Shown: positions 1 to 11,925, counted from the stretch's first letter. The stretch is DNA of 64,000 nt from Haematobia irritans (GCF_050003625.1 NC_134397.1:225308537-225372536); one strand, 5' to 3'. The notes: generated by a model not told the origin, from the sequence alone. Made by a program: numbers and translations.

Positions 1-345
1 TTTTTTTTTTTTTTTTTTTTTTACATACATTCTACATGTGTTCGGAAGATTCCGAAAAAAATGTTCAACATTACATTGTACTATATTAAATTTTGAACTG
101 TAAAATGTGTTTTATTAAAGACCAAAAGTCAGAAAAGAAGAGTGTTTGATATAAACGAAATGGACTCTGTTGTTGTTTCAAAAATAACTTTTTTTATTGA
201 AAAAATAAAAACTTTGTAACAAACGAATTTTTTGGTGATAAAAGTTTAAAATTTTCGAAGCAATTCAAAAAACTCTAACAAAAGAAAAACGTTTTCGGTA
301 CACGTTTTCCAAACGTTTTTTTCTTTGCGTGTACTCATAGCAGGA
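1..345 (-). repeat. Composite MITE, half copy (family K)
   Basis: This stretch is the reverse complement of 26930-27250, aligned almost base for base. The shared features are the inner motif around AAAACGTTTTTCTTTTGTTAG and the outer terminus TTTGCGTGTA near 336-345. A poly-T run fills 1-22 where the other copy has an A-rich stretch, so the window edge cuts the element. No coding potential is evident; the 79-codon minus frame at 246-485 runs out of the element and is probably chance. A third copy lies at 33833-34400. Confidence 0.75.
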
Positions 346-1176
346 AAATATACAACAGCAACATCGATGTTTTGACGGTGAACATAAATTAGGATGCCAC
401 CAGGATGCCTCCACCATCCACCATTACCACCCATTCTAGAATACATCGAGAAAAGAGTCATAAAATCGCGAAATTGCATTTTCATCTAAAGTAATTTTCT
501 TGGCTTTCTTAGCTCACTTACCCCTCTACGTCGTTTATTCGCTAGTGTCTTAATGTTACTTGATATTTGTGGCAAGACGGGTGTTTGTAGCATTTCCAAA
601 TAACTTGGCACTCAGTGAGGTTTGAAAGACTTCCATTATTCGAGTAATTTCATTTGCTTTCTTATTTGCAAAATAAATTTCGGGATGTTGAATAAATTGA
701 TGAATATAAGGTTATTGTCGAACAAATTGAAGATTTGTTGAGTAAAACTAGAGCTTCCAGAAAAGTGATTTGGATTGCCTGAATCAATGCGAAATTTTGA
801 TCACAAGGACTTTCCAAGGTCTTGTCATAAGTTTTCTTTCGCATTATTTCTATTGCCTTGGAAGTTCCTTTGGATTGGAAATTTTAAAGAAAAGTAAATT
901 CTTTGCTTTTTATACGAAACTTTTAATCTCTCGATTTAGTGGCCTTCTAATCCACATACATAATTAAAGTTTTTTTTTTCCAGCAGAAGGTGTCATTATG
1001 ATTCCCCTGGTATTTTGATATATGCCACTTTTTAAGCTTTTTTTATTTAAGATTTTACAAGAACAAACTAAGCCATTAATTTTCTAAATTTCAAATTTAA
1101 AATTTAGCAGTCACAAAATCATCAATATCATTTTGACTGATGAGACCCATTTCCTAAAAACTGAACAAAACAAAAA
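346..1176. other. Unclassified AT-rich DNA
   Basis: No gene, RNA or recognisable repeat is visible here. Short frames at 662-844 (minus) and 770-967 (plus) overlap one another, are low in complexity and match nothing I recognise. Confidence 0.5.
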
Positions 1177-1612
1177 CAAGTAAGGAAAGTCTAAAGTCGG
1201 CCGGGGCTGACTATATTATACCCTGCACCACTTTGTAGATCTAAATTTTCGATACCCTATCACATCCGTCAAATGTGTTGGGGGCTATATATAAAGGTTT
1301 GTCCCAAATACATACATTTAAATATCACGCGATCTGGACAGAATTTGATAGACTTCTACAAAATCTATAGACTCAAAATTTAAGTCGGCTAATGCACTAG
1401 AGTGGAACACAATGTTAGCAAAAAATATGGGAAACATTTAAATCTGAAGCAATTTTAAGGAAACTTCGCAAAAGTAAGCAGTGGCGACATATATATGGGA
1501 GCTATATCTAAATCTGAACCGATTTCAACCAAATTTGGCACACATGACTACACTACTAATTGTACACCTAGTGCAAAATTTCAACCAAATTAGGGTAAAA
1601 CTTTGGCTACTG

Positions 1613-2589
1613 CACGGATGAAAAAGACTGTATTTCATATGTTTGGCTATAAACATTATATGTTTGGAACACAAATTTTAAACACAATATTTTTAAGTGC
1701 AAGCATATAATGTTCATAAACTAGCATAACATGTTTGGGACATATATGTTAATATGTTAGAACATATTATGTTTGGGACATAAAATGTTTGTAAATATAA
1801 TATGCTTGGATGCAAACATATATTAATTTAGAAATAGCCTATAAACATATATGTGTTTAGTAGCTTGGAGCGCTATTTAACAGGGAGCGATATTGAATTA
1901 AGTTGGTGGTTGTTGCTTGTTATTACAAAATTAACATTTTATTTTTCCTTGGGCAATTGATCAGCTACTTCTTTGATCCTTACAAACTGTGTGGTCCGCT
2001 GTTCGAATCCCCGTCCGGCAAAAGGTAAAATTAAAATAAAAAAAATCATACAATTGAATAATTTCTTCTACAATGTTTGTATTACAGAAAAAGGTGCTAA
2101 GAACTAAAAAATCTCGTGGAAGTGAGAAAGATGTGGGGGAATATACAATTGGGCAGAAACAAAATTTTGAGCATTCAGGTCGAAAACCTATGTTGTTAGC
2201 ACCTATATTTCCTGTTTATTTTCATAATTCATTATGATTGTAAATATATAAATAAATAAATAAAATTTTGAGCACAATATTGTTTGGGAGAATTTTTTTT
2301 AAGCATATAATATTTTTGGGTGCAAAATGCTACCAAACATATTATATGTTCACATAATAACATATTGTTTTTTGGAAGACAACATTATTGAATTTGGATG
2401 CAAAAATACAAAATGTTTGGAACTTAGACTACCCAAACATATATTGTTTAGACCAATATGCTTTCAAATATATTATATATTGGAAGAGATCAAACATATA
2501 AATGTTTGGGCAATACCCAAAAATATATATGCTTGAAGCGAAATATGTTTGGGAGTATATGTTACAGAAGCGATTTTTTGTGAGCGTGT
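1613..2589. mobile_element. MITE inserted in the HINE, rich in CATATGTTTGG motifs
   Basis: The HINE repeat breaks off after GGCTACTG and resumes at GGGACTGTATTAGTCC. The intervening DNA starts CACGGATGAAAAAGACTG and ends TTTTTTGTGAGCGTGTG, which are weak terminal inverted repeats. Its interior repeats variants of CATATGTTTGGGA in both orientations and holds a SINE-like piece at 1975-2266. The 69-codon frame at 2327-2536 lies in the repeated motif and is not a gene. Confidence 0.55.
1975..2266 (+). repeat. tRNA-derived SINE-like fragment (SINE-B)
   Basis: A box-B-like GTTCGAATCCCCG sits at about 2003-2016 behind a degenerate head. The body (TGTATTACAGAAAAAGGTGC) is shared with 27590-27680 inside composite MITE K. 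The 3' end is a short (AAAT)n tail at about 2246-2266. A pol III promoter remnant plus an A-rich simple tail fits a SINE; the box A is not convincing in this copy. Confidence 0.5.
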
Positions 2590-3954
2590 GGGACTGTATT
2601 AGTCCATATCGGGCGAAAGATATATATGGGAGCTATATCCAAATCTGAACCGATTTCAATAAAATTTGGCGCGCTACAATGCTAGTTCTACTCCCTGTGA
2701 AAAATTTCAACTAAATCGGAGTTAAAAATTGGCCTCTGTGGTCATATGAGTGTAAATCGGGCGAACGATATATATGGGAACTACATCTAAATCTGAACCG
2801 ATTTCAATAAAATTTGGCACACTCGACTACACTACTAATTGTACTCCTAGTGCAAAATTTCAACCAAATTGGGGTAAAACTCTGGCTTCTGGGACCGTAT
2901 TACTCCATATCGGGCGAAATATATATATGGGAGCTATATCTAAATCTGAACCGATTTCTTCCAAAATCAATAGGGTTCTATTTTGAGCCAAAACATACTT
3001 GTGCCAAATTTGAAGTCGATTGATTTTGTAATCAAAGTCAACATACAAAATTTCAATTGAATCGGGTGAAATTTGCTACTCCAAGAGGCTCCGGAGGTCA
3101 AATCTTGGGATCCGTGCCAAATTTCAACCGGTTCGGGTGATATTTGTTCCTCCAAGAGGTTCCGAAGGTCAAATCTGGGGATTGGTTTACCGGGGGGCTA
3201 TATATAATTATGGACCGATTTGGAACAATTTGTGCATGGATGTTAGAGGCCATATATAAACATCACGTACCGAATTTCAACCGGATCGGATGAAATTTGT
3301 TCCCCAAGAGGCTTCGGCGGTCGCCCGCATCGGATGAAATTTGCTCTCCCAAGAGGATCCGCAAGCTAAATTTGGGGATCGGTTTCCCCAAATTTAGCTT
3401 GCGGATCGAATGAAATTTGCTTCTCTAAAGGGCTGCGCAAGCCAAATCTGCGGGTCCGTTTATATGGGGGCTATACGTAAAAGTGGTCCGATATGGCCCA
3501 ATTGCAATATCATCTGACCTACATCAATAACAACTACTTGTGCCAAGTTTCAAGTCGATAGCATGTTTTGTTCGGAGCTAGCATGATTTCCACAGACGGA
3601 CGGACATCGCTAGATCGACTCAGAATTTCACCACGATCCAGAATACTCGTATATATACTTTATGGGGTCTTAGGCCAATATTTCGATGTGTTACAAACGG
3701 AATGACAAGTTAATATATATCGTATGGTGGAGGGTATAAAAAAGGGGAATTTCGTTTGTCTAAAATTTCATTCCGGAGGAAAGTATTGTTTTTTTTTTTT
3801 TTAGAGGAATCATTAACATCTCTTGTAAGTGTGCAAGAAAATTATAAAATAACGTCTTGATTTGAAATCTTAAATCTGTAGAAGTAAAATCTGGAAATTT
3901 TACATTGAGTTTCAAGCAATTTTAATGATCAGTGCGCCTTCTACACCCTCAAGA

Positions 3955-4704
3955 AGTGAAGTTGGTCTATATGGAGGCATTACCAAATGGACCGATAAAA
4001 ACTTAATCCGATACACGTTTTTGTGAGCCTAAAATATCAGAATATTTACAATTTCAGGCAAATTGGATAAAAACTACGGTTTATAGAAACCCAAGGAGTT
4101 AAATCGGGAGATCGTTCTTATGGGGGCTATACTAAAATATGGACCGATACTCACCGTTTTCGGCACACCTCTTTATGACCCGAAAATACCTCTAGATTTC
4201 CAATTTCAGGCAAATTGGATAAAAACTACGATTTCTATAAGCCCAAGAAGTAAAATCGGGGGATCGGTCTATATGGGGGCTATACCAAAACATGGACCGA
4301 TACTCAACATTTTTGGCACACCTCTTTATGATCATAAAATACCTCTAGATTTCAAATTTCAGGCAAATTGGATAAAAACTACGATTTCTATAAGCCCAAG
4401 ACCCCAAATCGGAAGGTCGGTTTATATGGGGACTATATCAAAACCTGGACCGATATAGCCCATCTTCCAACTTGACCTGCCTACAGACAAAATACGAGTT
4501 TGTGCAAAATTTCAGCACGATTGCTTCATTATTGAAGACTGTAGCGTGATTGCAACAGACAGACAGACGGACGGACGGACAGACGGACATCGTTATATCG
4601 TCTTAGAATTTCTCCCTGATCAAGATCGATATTCCGATGTGTTACAAACGGAATGATAAACTTATTATACCCCCGTCTCCATTCTATGGTGGTGGGTATA
4701 AAAA
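3955..4704 (+). mobile_element. Helentron-like element, family C
   Basis: Tandem units starting TATGGGGGCTATA recur every 153 bp (4120 and 4273), followed by a third start near 4426. They are diverged from families A and B but similar in layout. A (GACA/GACG)n tract lies at 4555-4590 and the right end is GGTGGTGGGTATAAAA. The 112-codon frame at 4120-4458 simply reads through the 51-codon unit and shows repeat structure, not a protein family. The left boundary is uncertain. Confidence 0.6.
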
Positions 4705-4762
4705 TGTATTTTTAAGAAAATACATAAATATTGTACGAATCTCTTGGGAATCGCGTTATCCC

Positions 4763-5637
4763 ACACTGAAAAAAAGCATGCCCGGTTCCAAAGATTTTGT
4801 CTTTACTTTAAAAAATTTGGTATTGATTCCGTGCCAAAGAAGCGGAGAATACAAGTAAGGATACTTTTAAGACACAATTCTCTTTTAAATTTGGGTTTTG
4901 TGTACTTGCTTCTAGGAAGCAAATTTTAATTTTTCGCTTTCTCAGCTTATTTTCATCATATGCTATCAAAGTCCTTTAAAAACGAGTTAAGGACAACTTT
5001 ATTTTCCAAATTAAAACTCGACATCCAGTAGAAATTATTCTATGTTTCAAGTAAAAAACATCTTTAAAATAAAGTTTAGAAAAACATGTCCTAAATTTGA
5101 ACGATTTTTTGCTTTATAGTCAAGACGCAAAAAGGCAACAAATTTAAGGACAAATTCATTAAATTTAAAGAATATTTCTGAATTATTAAAGAAGTCAAGT
5201 TGACCTTAGCCCAAACATTTTTTCTTTCATGTTATGATACCCATTTTTAAGTCAAATCACTTAATTGTAAGGACATTACGACTTCATTGAAAAGATTATC
5301 GACTTTTGGACAAAGAAAAAAAGACTATGGAAATGTGTAGTGGCCAACACTGAAACATATATGTATGGTCAGGCTTGCGAGATGGGTATCTGGCATTTTC
5401 TTTTCAGTAACTTAATGATATCAATTCCCTTAATCTTCCTGTCCAATAAGCTCGAATAAATATTGTAATAATTTCTAGTTTAAATGATTTGGACATTGAA
5501 CCAGCCTGCATTGATATCAGGCTAACAGAAAAAAACTTTATATTAGAGAAATGCGTTTTTCTATGCTAAGAAAAAATTTGCATTCGTATTTTAAAGACAT
5601 GAAATCTTTGACCTCACGACAATATTTTTGTCAGTGC
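4763..5637 (+). mobile_element. MITE family D, with an internal insertion
   Basis: Terminal inverted repeats ACACTGAAAAAAA (4763) and TTTTTGTCAGTGCA (about 5637) bound a non-coding element. It matches the reverse complement of 53476-54135 over its length. An extra ~190 bp (about 5331-5520) is absent from that copy. Other copies lie at 11926-12076 (fragment), 53098-53475 (partial) and 55156-57165 (split by a HINE). Such elements are presumably moved in trans by an autonomous DNA transposon. Confidence 0.7.
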
Positions 5638-5709
5638 ACTTTGGACTCTCTGCATAGGAGAAAGTCTTAAAACCCTGCCACCCAAAAACCAAATCTGATG
5701 CAATACAAT

Positions 5710-6287
5710 CCCAGCAAAAAAATTTGGAAGTTCTTCCAAAGGCACAACTTTAAAAGCACTTCCAGAAGATGCACTCCCAATGATGTTCTTTATTTTAACT
5801 ACCCAGGAAGTTCTTTTAATTCATTTTTTTATAACTTGGGGTTTTCATACTTTTAATGGATAATTTTAACTTTTTTTGTTTCAAATAGGTTTAAAACAGA
5901 ATAAGAGTTCATAAAATGGTACAAGTCATTTAAAATTTGTCTATAAAAATGCTAAATCCAATCTGAAAAAATTGTGCATTTTTGAAAATATTTGTCAAAC
6001 GTCAAACGTTTCCGATAAGCGTTAGAATCCATTAAAAATTATAAAAAATTATAAAAATTATTTATTTGATAAAATACCACAGAATTCTTTAATTTACATC
6101 CAAAACATTGAATTCGGATCACACCTAAAGAAGTGATGCACATTCAGTGCAACGGCTGTTGAAATGGAGGAATTCCATCCTATGACAAGCCCATGTTAAA
6201 GTCATCGCTTCTGCGTCAATTTTGCACCACTTCCGGATCCAAAAAGAACATTTTCATTACTTTTTTGGCGACGCTTTTTTTGCTGGG
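5710..6287 (+). mobile_element. MITE family F (TIR CCCAGCAAAAAA)
   Basis: Ends are CCCAGCAAAAAAATT and TTTTTTTGCTGGGA, an inverted pair. The interior ends in a conserved block with CACTTCCGGATCC that also occurs at 9369-9662 (inverted), 36300-36395, 52124-52557 and 60220-60378. No reading frame is conserved between copies, so this is a non-autonomous DNA element. Confidence 0.7.
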
Positions 6288-6405
6288 ATACCATTCAGAA
6301 CAACAAAAGCGTGTATATTTGCCATTATTGTCAAATCCCAGAATGCGAAAATAAGAAATTGGTATGTATTTTCATTTAAAATACTGGGGTTTATTTTCAT
6401 AATAT

Positions 6406-7340
6406 AAAGGGTGATTCTTTTGAGGTTAGGATTTTCATGCATTAGTATTTGACAGATCACGTGGGATTTCAGACATGGTGTCAAAGAGAAAGATGCTCAG
6501 TATGCTTTGACATTTCATCATGAATAGACTTACTAACGAGCCACAACGTCGAATTTTCAGTGAATGGGCCCTAGAAAAGTTGGCAGAAAATCCGCTTTTT
6601 TATCGACAAATTTTGTTCAGCGATGAGGCTCATTTCTGGTTGAATGGCTACGTAAATAAGCAAAATTGCCGCATTTGGAGTGAAGAGCAACCAGAAGCCG
6701 TTCAAGAACTGCCCATGCATCCCGAAAAATGCACTGTTTGGTGTGGTTTGTACGCTGGTGGAATCATTGGACCGTATTTTTTCAAAGATGCTGTTGGACG
6801 CAACGTTACGGTGAATGGCGATCGCTATCGTTCGATGCTAACAAACTTTTTGTTGCCAAAAATGGAAGAACTGAACTTGGTTGACATGTGGTTTCAACAA
6901 GATGGCGCTACATGCCACACAGCTCGCGATTCTATGGCCATTTTGAGGGAAAACTTCGGAGAACAATTCATCTCAAGAAATGGACCGGTAAGTTGGCCAC
7001 CAAGATCATGCGATTTGACGCCTTTAGACTATTTTTTGTAGGGCTACGTCAAGTCTAAAGTCTACAGAAATAAGCCAGCAACTATTCCAGCTTTGGAAGA
7101 CAACATTTCCGAAGAAATTCGGGCTATTCCGGCCGAAATGCTCGAAAAAGTTGCCCAAAATTGGACTTTCCGAATGGACCACCTAAGACGCAGCCGCGGT
7201 CAACATTTAAATGAAATTATCTTCAAAAAGTAAATGTCATGGACCAATCTAACGTTTCAAATAAAGAACCGATGAGATTTTGCAAATTTTATGCGTTTTT
7301 TTTTAAAAAAAAGTTATCAAGCTCTTAACAAATCACCCTT
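6406..7340 (+). mobile_element. DD41D (rosa-type) mariner, internally deleted copy A1
   Basis: A TA dinucleotide flanks both sides (6404-6405, 7341-7342), the target duplication of Tc1/mariner elements. The ends start AAGGGTGATT on both sides: 5' AAGGGTGATTCTTTTGAGG and, on the opposite strand, AAGGGTGATTTGTTAAGAGC. It is nearly identical to 47194-48129, including the same internal deletion that removes the DNA-binding domain, so both descend from one deletion derivative that was copied by transposase supplied in trans (inference). Confidence 0.85.
6520..7233 (+). pseudogene. DD41D transposase, N-terminally deleted with one nonsense codon
   Basis: The frame starts MNRLTNEP and then jumps directly to the catalytic core. 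The three catalytic aspartates are present: D35 (FSDEAHF), D128 (WFQQDGATCH) and D170 (LTPLDYF), with 41 residues between the last two. A TGG codon after DYFL has become TAG at about 7039-7041, ending the frame after 173 residues, while the remaining codons to 7233 stay open. The helix-turn-helix region expected before the core (roughly 100 residues in family members) is missing, so this copy could not bind its own ends. Confidence 0.85.
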
Positions 7341-7480
7341 TAGAACGGCCATAAAAATAAAATTAAGTTTTTCCCCAAAAACGAACAAACAAATTTAATT
7401 TAACTAAATTTAATTGTTTGGGATCCTACTTCATTTAGGTTTTGGGGCTAATTTGCAAGGAGCCCAAAATTAGAAGAGTC

Positions 7481-8827
7481 GACATTCAAAATTAATTAAC
7501 TTGAAAATCGATTTTTAAACAAGTATGACGATATTTTCAAATGACAAAAAATCTACATTTTGGTTACAATTCCCAGTTAATCGTTAGAAACTCAAATGTA
7601 AATATGACAAAACTTGAATCTCAAAGCTTTTGTTTTATTTATAATAAAAAAAAGCAAATACTATTTAAAATTCAACCCTGAAATGTTTTGTTTTAATTCC
7701 CACATTAAAACCTTTCAAAATGCAACGCCTCTTTTGGCCACCAAATAGATATACGCCTTTAAAAAAAACTCCCAATTTATAGGACATAAGGCTATTACAT
7801 ACGCAACACTGTGTTTGTATTGATTATAATGATAATGCTGTTATTCCTATAATTGAAGGATTCCAAACAATGCGAATGTGGAAGCATGTCGCACAGCCTC
7901 TCATAAATCCATTGAAGATCTCATTCTCTATCTCTGTGTGTGTGTGTGTTTGGCCCCCCACCCCATTTCATCATAGAAATCTCCTAAGTAGATAAATACA
8001 TGCAAGTGTTTGGTAAAACCACATCGTAAACTCACCGCAGGTGGTCTCTCTATGTTTTAAGATCCTTTGCAGAATTTATTTTACCACACGCTGTGCTTTT
8101 GTCAGATCTTGAACAATTGCAAAAAACAACACACAAACAACAACACAAAACATCAACACGAAACATTAGAAAAATTAACGTCTTTTTTCAACTGGTTTAT
8201 ATTGTGGCCCCACCCCTCACATATTGTCCTTAAGTCCCATTCATTTGGCGAAGCCGCTTATATTCTTTTGATGCTGGATAGTTTTTCTCGCCAATACACG
8301 AAGTTAGTCTCACGAGCAACAGAGCGAAAAGAGTCTACGATTTTGCCAAGAGAAAAAAGTAATTGTGGATAAAACTTAATTTATAAAAGGATCCAAAAAA
8401 AATCCGCTGACAAAGAAAGCCACACTACACATATGATTCGTTGAGATGCTCGAGTGTTGAGAGGCATATCGTTTGGCAAACACCGCTAATTTCGGTCTCT
8501 TTGTCTGTCAAAAGAAAATATCGAATGTTTTTGCCCTTGTCTATTGTTTTTCCTTTCGTGAATGAAGTCATGTGTAAAATCATAAAATTAACTAAATAAT
8601 CAAACAAGCGGTTCCATTTGTAACCGTTAGAGGTAATTATCTCCAATCCACTCGACTTAGCTATCATGGTGATCGGGATTGTTTTGAAAATCAAACTCTT
8701 AATAGTTTAAAAAATTTAATGAATTTAGTTATAACTGTGAATGAGATTAGTGAAATAGGAGATGAAATATTTTGCCATGATATCTCTTTCGAAATGTACT
8801 TTGGTGTAGCGATTTTGTTTTTTTATA
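7481..8827. other. Unclassified DNA without a supported gene
   Basis: There is a short (GT)n tract near 7938-7950 and otherwise ordinary AT-rich sequence. The frames at 8067-8372 (plus, 101 codons) and 8425-8694 (minus, 89 codons) match no family I know, show no repeat-copy conservation and have no visible splice context. I do not call them genes. Confidence 0.5.
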
Positions 8828-9123
8828 AAGGGTGGTTAAATTTCAAGGGCCGATGTTGATTTTGAATAAAACACAAACTACTTAGGAAATTATTGTAATT
8901 TTATTTTATTATGATATATTGGTATTTCTCAAATATGTATGGAACAAAATATCGGCCAAATGGGCGCTGCGACCTCGGTGGCACACCTCCATCCGATGGT
9001 CCAAATTTTCGATGACGCTGAGGCATATTGGAGGTTCAACGCCGTTAATGTGCCGAATTATCTCATCCTTTAGCTCTTGAATTGTTGCTGGCTTATCGAC
9101 GTACACCTTTTCTTTCAAATAAC

Positions 9124-10229
9124 CATAAGCGTAGGAAGGCCTCTGGGGAGGGGGCTTAGACCCCCCCAGAAAAATTTTAGCCCCCCCCAGAATTTGAAAA
9201 CCTATTTACGATTTTACATTTTTATAAAAATTAAACAAGTATATACTCGTACAACGCACAACGTTCCACTAAAGACTTGCATGCACAATCGAATTACATG
9301 GGTTTAGTTGAATAAAAAATAGTAATTGATATTAAAACTATTCTTTCATAAATTAATATCTTAATAATGCTGCAAAAAAGCGTCTCCAAAAAAGAAGTGA
9401 AAATGTTCTTTTTGGATCTGGAAGTGGTACAAAATTGGCGGAGAAGCGATGAATGTAATATGAGCTTGTCATAGAACGAATGTCCACCGTTTCAACAAAT
9501 TCAATGTTTTGAATGTGAATTAAAAATTTTGTGATATTTTCCCAAATAAATAATTTTTATACTTTTTTATGATTTTTAATGCATTCTAACGGTTGTGAAG
9601 ACCTTTTTGGAAGTGCTTTTAAAGTTGTGCCTTTAGAACAACTCCCAATTTTTTGCTGGGAAAAGATCAATGGATCAACCACAGAACTGGTACAGGACTA
9701 GTCCCTGGTGTGTATGGACCAGTCCCAGTTCTGATCAAAACGTATGGAAGGGACCGTCCACTTTAACATGGGTTTGTCATTGACGGAGTAAACTTACATT
9801 TTAGGACGCGTCTTGTACTCATCCCAAAGGACACGTCCTGGGACAATTTAGCAGGAGCAACCCATAAACAGGTCCTCAGGAACCAGTCTCGGACAAACTC
9901 TTAGAAATCTCTTTCAATTTGGGCTCCTAATCGAACACGAAATGAAAAAACCAAAAGGTTATTCTGATAATTTTATTTCACTAAATGTGAAAATTGCAAC
10001 TAACTGGAGCACAGGTACCAGTTCTGTGATAGGTCCGTCAGTGGCACCAATTTCCCGTAGAGTACTTTTAGTTGCTTTATTATAAATTGATTGTCGAGTT
10101 ATTTTGATGTCTATGTCTTTATTCAATTTTATGAAATAAAACATTAGTTGAACCTATAAGTTCAGTCTATAATGTTTTAGCTAGGGGGGCTATAGCCCCC
10201 CCTAGGAGAATTGTCTAGCTACGCTAATG
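9124..10229. mobile_element. hAT-type DNA transposon inserted in the mariner
   Basis: The 8-bp target duplication CAAATAAC is exact (9116-9123 and 10230-10237). The ends form a short inverted repeat, CATAAGCGTAG at the left and CATTAGCGTAG read inward from the right. Beginning with CA and making 8-bp duplications are hAT traits. The flanks carry G/C runs (for example 9150-9190 and 10183-10202). No transposase frame is present; part of the interior is a MITE F copy, so the element is non-autonomous. Confidence 0.75.
9369..9662 (-). mobile_element. MITE family F, inverted partial copy
   Basis: It runs from GCAAAAAAGCGTCTCC to TTTTTTGCTGGGA and matches the reverse complement of the ends of 5710-6287, with a shorter middle. 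It lies inside the hAT element, so three levels of nesting are present here. Confidence 0.65.
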
Positions 10230-11073
10230 CAAATAACCCAAAAAAAAGTCCAACGGTGTCAAATCACATGATCTTGGCGGCCCATTGACATCGCCATTAC
10301 GTGAGATAACACGGCCATTGAATTTGTTGCGCAAAAGAGCCATTGTTTCGTTAGCTGTGTGGCAAGTGGCACCGTCCTGCTGAAACCACAAATCGTCCAC
10401 ATCCATATCTTCCAATTCGGGCCATAAAAAGTTCGTTATCGTCTCACGATAGCGAACACCATTCACAGTAACTGCCTGACCGAGCTCATTTTGGAAAAAA
10501 TACGGCCCGATGATGCCGCCAGCCAATAAACCGCATCAAACAGTCACTCTTTGTGGGTGCATTGGTTTTTCGACAATCACTCTTGGATTGTCATTCGCCC
10601 AAATGCGGCAATTCTGTTTATTGACGAATCCACTGAGGTGAAAATGTGCCTCATCACTGAAGATGATTTTCTTCGAAAATTGATCATCCATTGTTGCCAT
10701 TTCTTGGAACCATTTAACACGTTGTTGGATTGTGTATCTCTCCATGGTCCAAATTGAGTAAGACTGAAATAGAGAAATTTCAAATAAAATTCGGAAAAAA
10801 AAACTGGCGTTTAGGTGTGGTTCACATTCAACATCGGCCCTTACAATTTAACCACCCTTTAGAAAGTCATGGATATATACAAATCAGTTCAAAAGGCCGT
10901 ATAGATTAGGTGAGGTGGCTGTAGGGACATAGAAGTCTAAACTCGAATTTTCGGCTATTCAACTGTTTGCCATGAAATAGATTGAATTCAACTTTTTTTC
11001 AAATCGAATTTGAAATTTTGAATATAAAAATTTGATAAAAATAAATATGCAGAGATTTAATGCTACACGCAGA

Positions 11074-11310
11074 GATGGAATATGATCACCTCAAACATGT
11101 TTCAAGAGTAAAATGTTATTTTTGTATGGTGACCATGTGACATGTTTGTCAATAAAATGTTATTTTCTCGGCAAATATAACCTGCTTGCCGAAATCAGAT
11201 ACATGATTTCGGAGAAAATAACATGGTTGCGAAAACCATGTTACATGGTCACCACCCAAAAATAACATTTTGCTCTTAAAACATGTCTGAGGTAATCATA
11301 TTCCTTCTCT
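11074..11310. mobile_element. Foldback MITE family E
   Basis: Both arms are long inverted repeats: GAATATGATCACCTC at the left matches GAGGTAATCATATTCC at the right, and AAAATGTTATTTT matches AAAATAACATTTT. The middle repeats ATGGTGACCATGT and ACATGGTCACC, so nearly the whole element can fold on itself. Related pieces are at 11555-11600, 28975-29110 and 51634-51925. Confidence 0.7.
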
Positions 11311-11600
11311 AGGTGTACACAGACAAAAAAGTAAACTGTTTTATATTTAGGAAGAATGAACTACCTGGTGCGAAAATTGAACTAAATGGTATCCTACATT
11401 TTGAGATTTTTCACAAAGCGTTGTTAAAACCAGGAACATTTAATGCCCTAGTGTATTTTTAACGAAATTACGTCCTTTCCTAGAAGTAAACATGAACTAA
11501 AAGTAAAGAAAAAGATCATTTGTGACAACTTATGATCATTTTAACTACACACAGAAAAGGAATATGATCATCCAAACATGTTTCAAGGGCAAAACCCACA
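11311..11600. repeat. Degenerate MITE fragments (families H and E)
   Basis: The stretch starts ACACAGACAAAAAAG and contains TGAACTA and GTAAACATGAAC motifs also seen in 63014-63523. It ends in a family E terminus (GGAATATGATCATCC) near 11570. Boundaries are approximate. Confidence 0.4.
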
Positions 11601-11925
11601 CAAATTTGGGGTCTTGAGCATCTAAACACTGCAAGTTTCATCCGATTTTCCTGAAATCAAAAATCTAGAGACATTTAAGGTCCATAAATACTTGTGCAGC
11701 ACATTGTTGGAATCGTCCATGTTTTGGTCTCGCCCCCATATAGGTTAGGACGATCTTCCAATTTTACCTCTTAAGCGTCTAGACATCCCAAGTTTTATCC
11801 GATTTTCCTGATATTCAAAATCTAGAGGTACTTTACGTCCGTAAATAAGTGTGGCGAATATGGTGCGAATCGGTTCATGTTTTGGAATAGACCCGATTTT
11901 ACTTCTTGAGCGTGTATACTGAAAA

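Larger units (their letters stand above)
1177..3741 (+). mobile_element. Helentron-like (HINE/DINE-1 type) element, chimera of families A and B
   Basis: The left end is family A: terminal CAAGTAAGG, then a GC-rich hairpin (AGTCGG/CTGACT), then TATACCCTGCACCAC. Copies of the family A 153-bp repeat follow (the unit starting ATATGGGAGCTATAT, at about 1495, 2626, 2774 and 2927). Near 3030-3050 the sequence changes to family B repeats (GAGGCTCCGGAGGTCAAATC), and it ends with the family B tail, a (GACG)n tract and GGTGGAGGGTATAAA near 3730. A 1-kb element interrupts it at 1613-2589. Subterminal inverted repeats, terminal hairpin, GTCY-type microsatellite and central tandem repeats match the known DINE-1/Helentron architecture. 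No protein is encoded; assignment to rolling-circle elements is by structure only. Confidence 0.6.
5640..7480 (+). mobile_element. Repeat family G, carrying two younger insertions
   Basis: Three pieces (5640-5709, 6288-6405, 7341-7480) line up with one continuous repeat at 62500-62940: shared blocks include AGAAAGTCT, AACCTGATGC-like and AGCGAAAATA. The gaps are filled by MITE F (5710-6287) and a mariner (6406-7340). It has no coding potential. The family is unclassified; it serves here as the landing platform for the other two. Confidence 0.5.
8909..10745 (-). pseudogene. DD41D transposase subfamily 2, truncated and interrupted
   Basis: It begins MERYTIQQRVKWFQ and passes almost at once into FSDEAHFHLSGF, so the N-terminal DNA-binding region is deleted. 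Catalytic residues are visible in FSDEAHF, WFQQDGATCH and DLTPLDFF, again spaced 41 residues. A TGG-to-TGA change lies near 10532-10534, the conserved tryptophan after FF is gone, and the hAT insertion separates the last ~70 codons (8909-9118). The product cannot be functional. Confidence 0.8.
8828..10859 (-). mobile_element. DD41D mariner, subfamily 2 copy C1, split by a hAT element
   Basis: TA flanks both ends (8826-8827, 10860-10861). The ends both start AAGGGTGGTTAAATT, an inverted pair. Removing the 1.1-kb hAT insert at 9124-10229 gives an element of about 920 bp, equal to the second copy at 54161-55081. The subfamily shares transposase core motifs with the 6406 element but has different ends. 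Confidence 0.85.

Noticed and set aside
1..22. Poly-T start as a retroposed poly-A tail
   Set aside because: The homologous position at 27240-27270 is an A-rich stretch inside MITE K, so it is internal to the repeat.
8067..8372. Possible host gene of 101 codons
   Set aside because: No recognisable domain, low-complexity start, no splice or promoter support.
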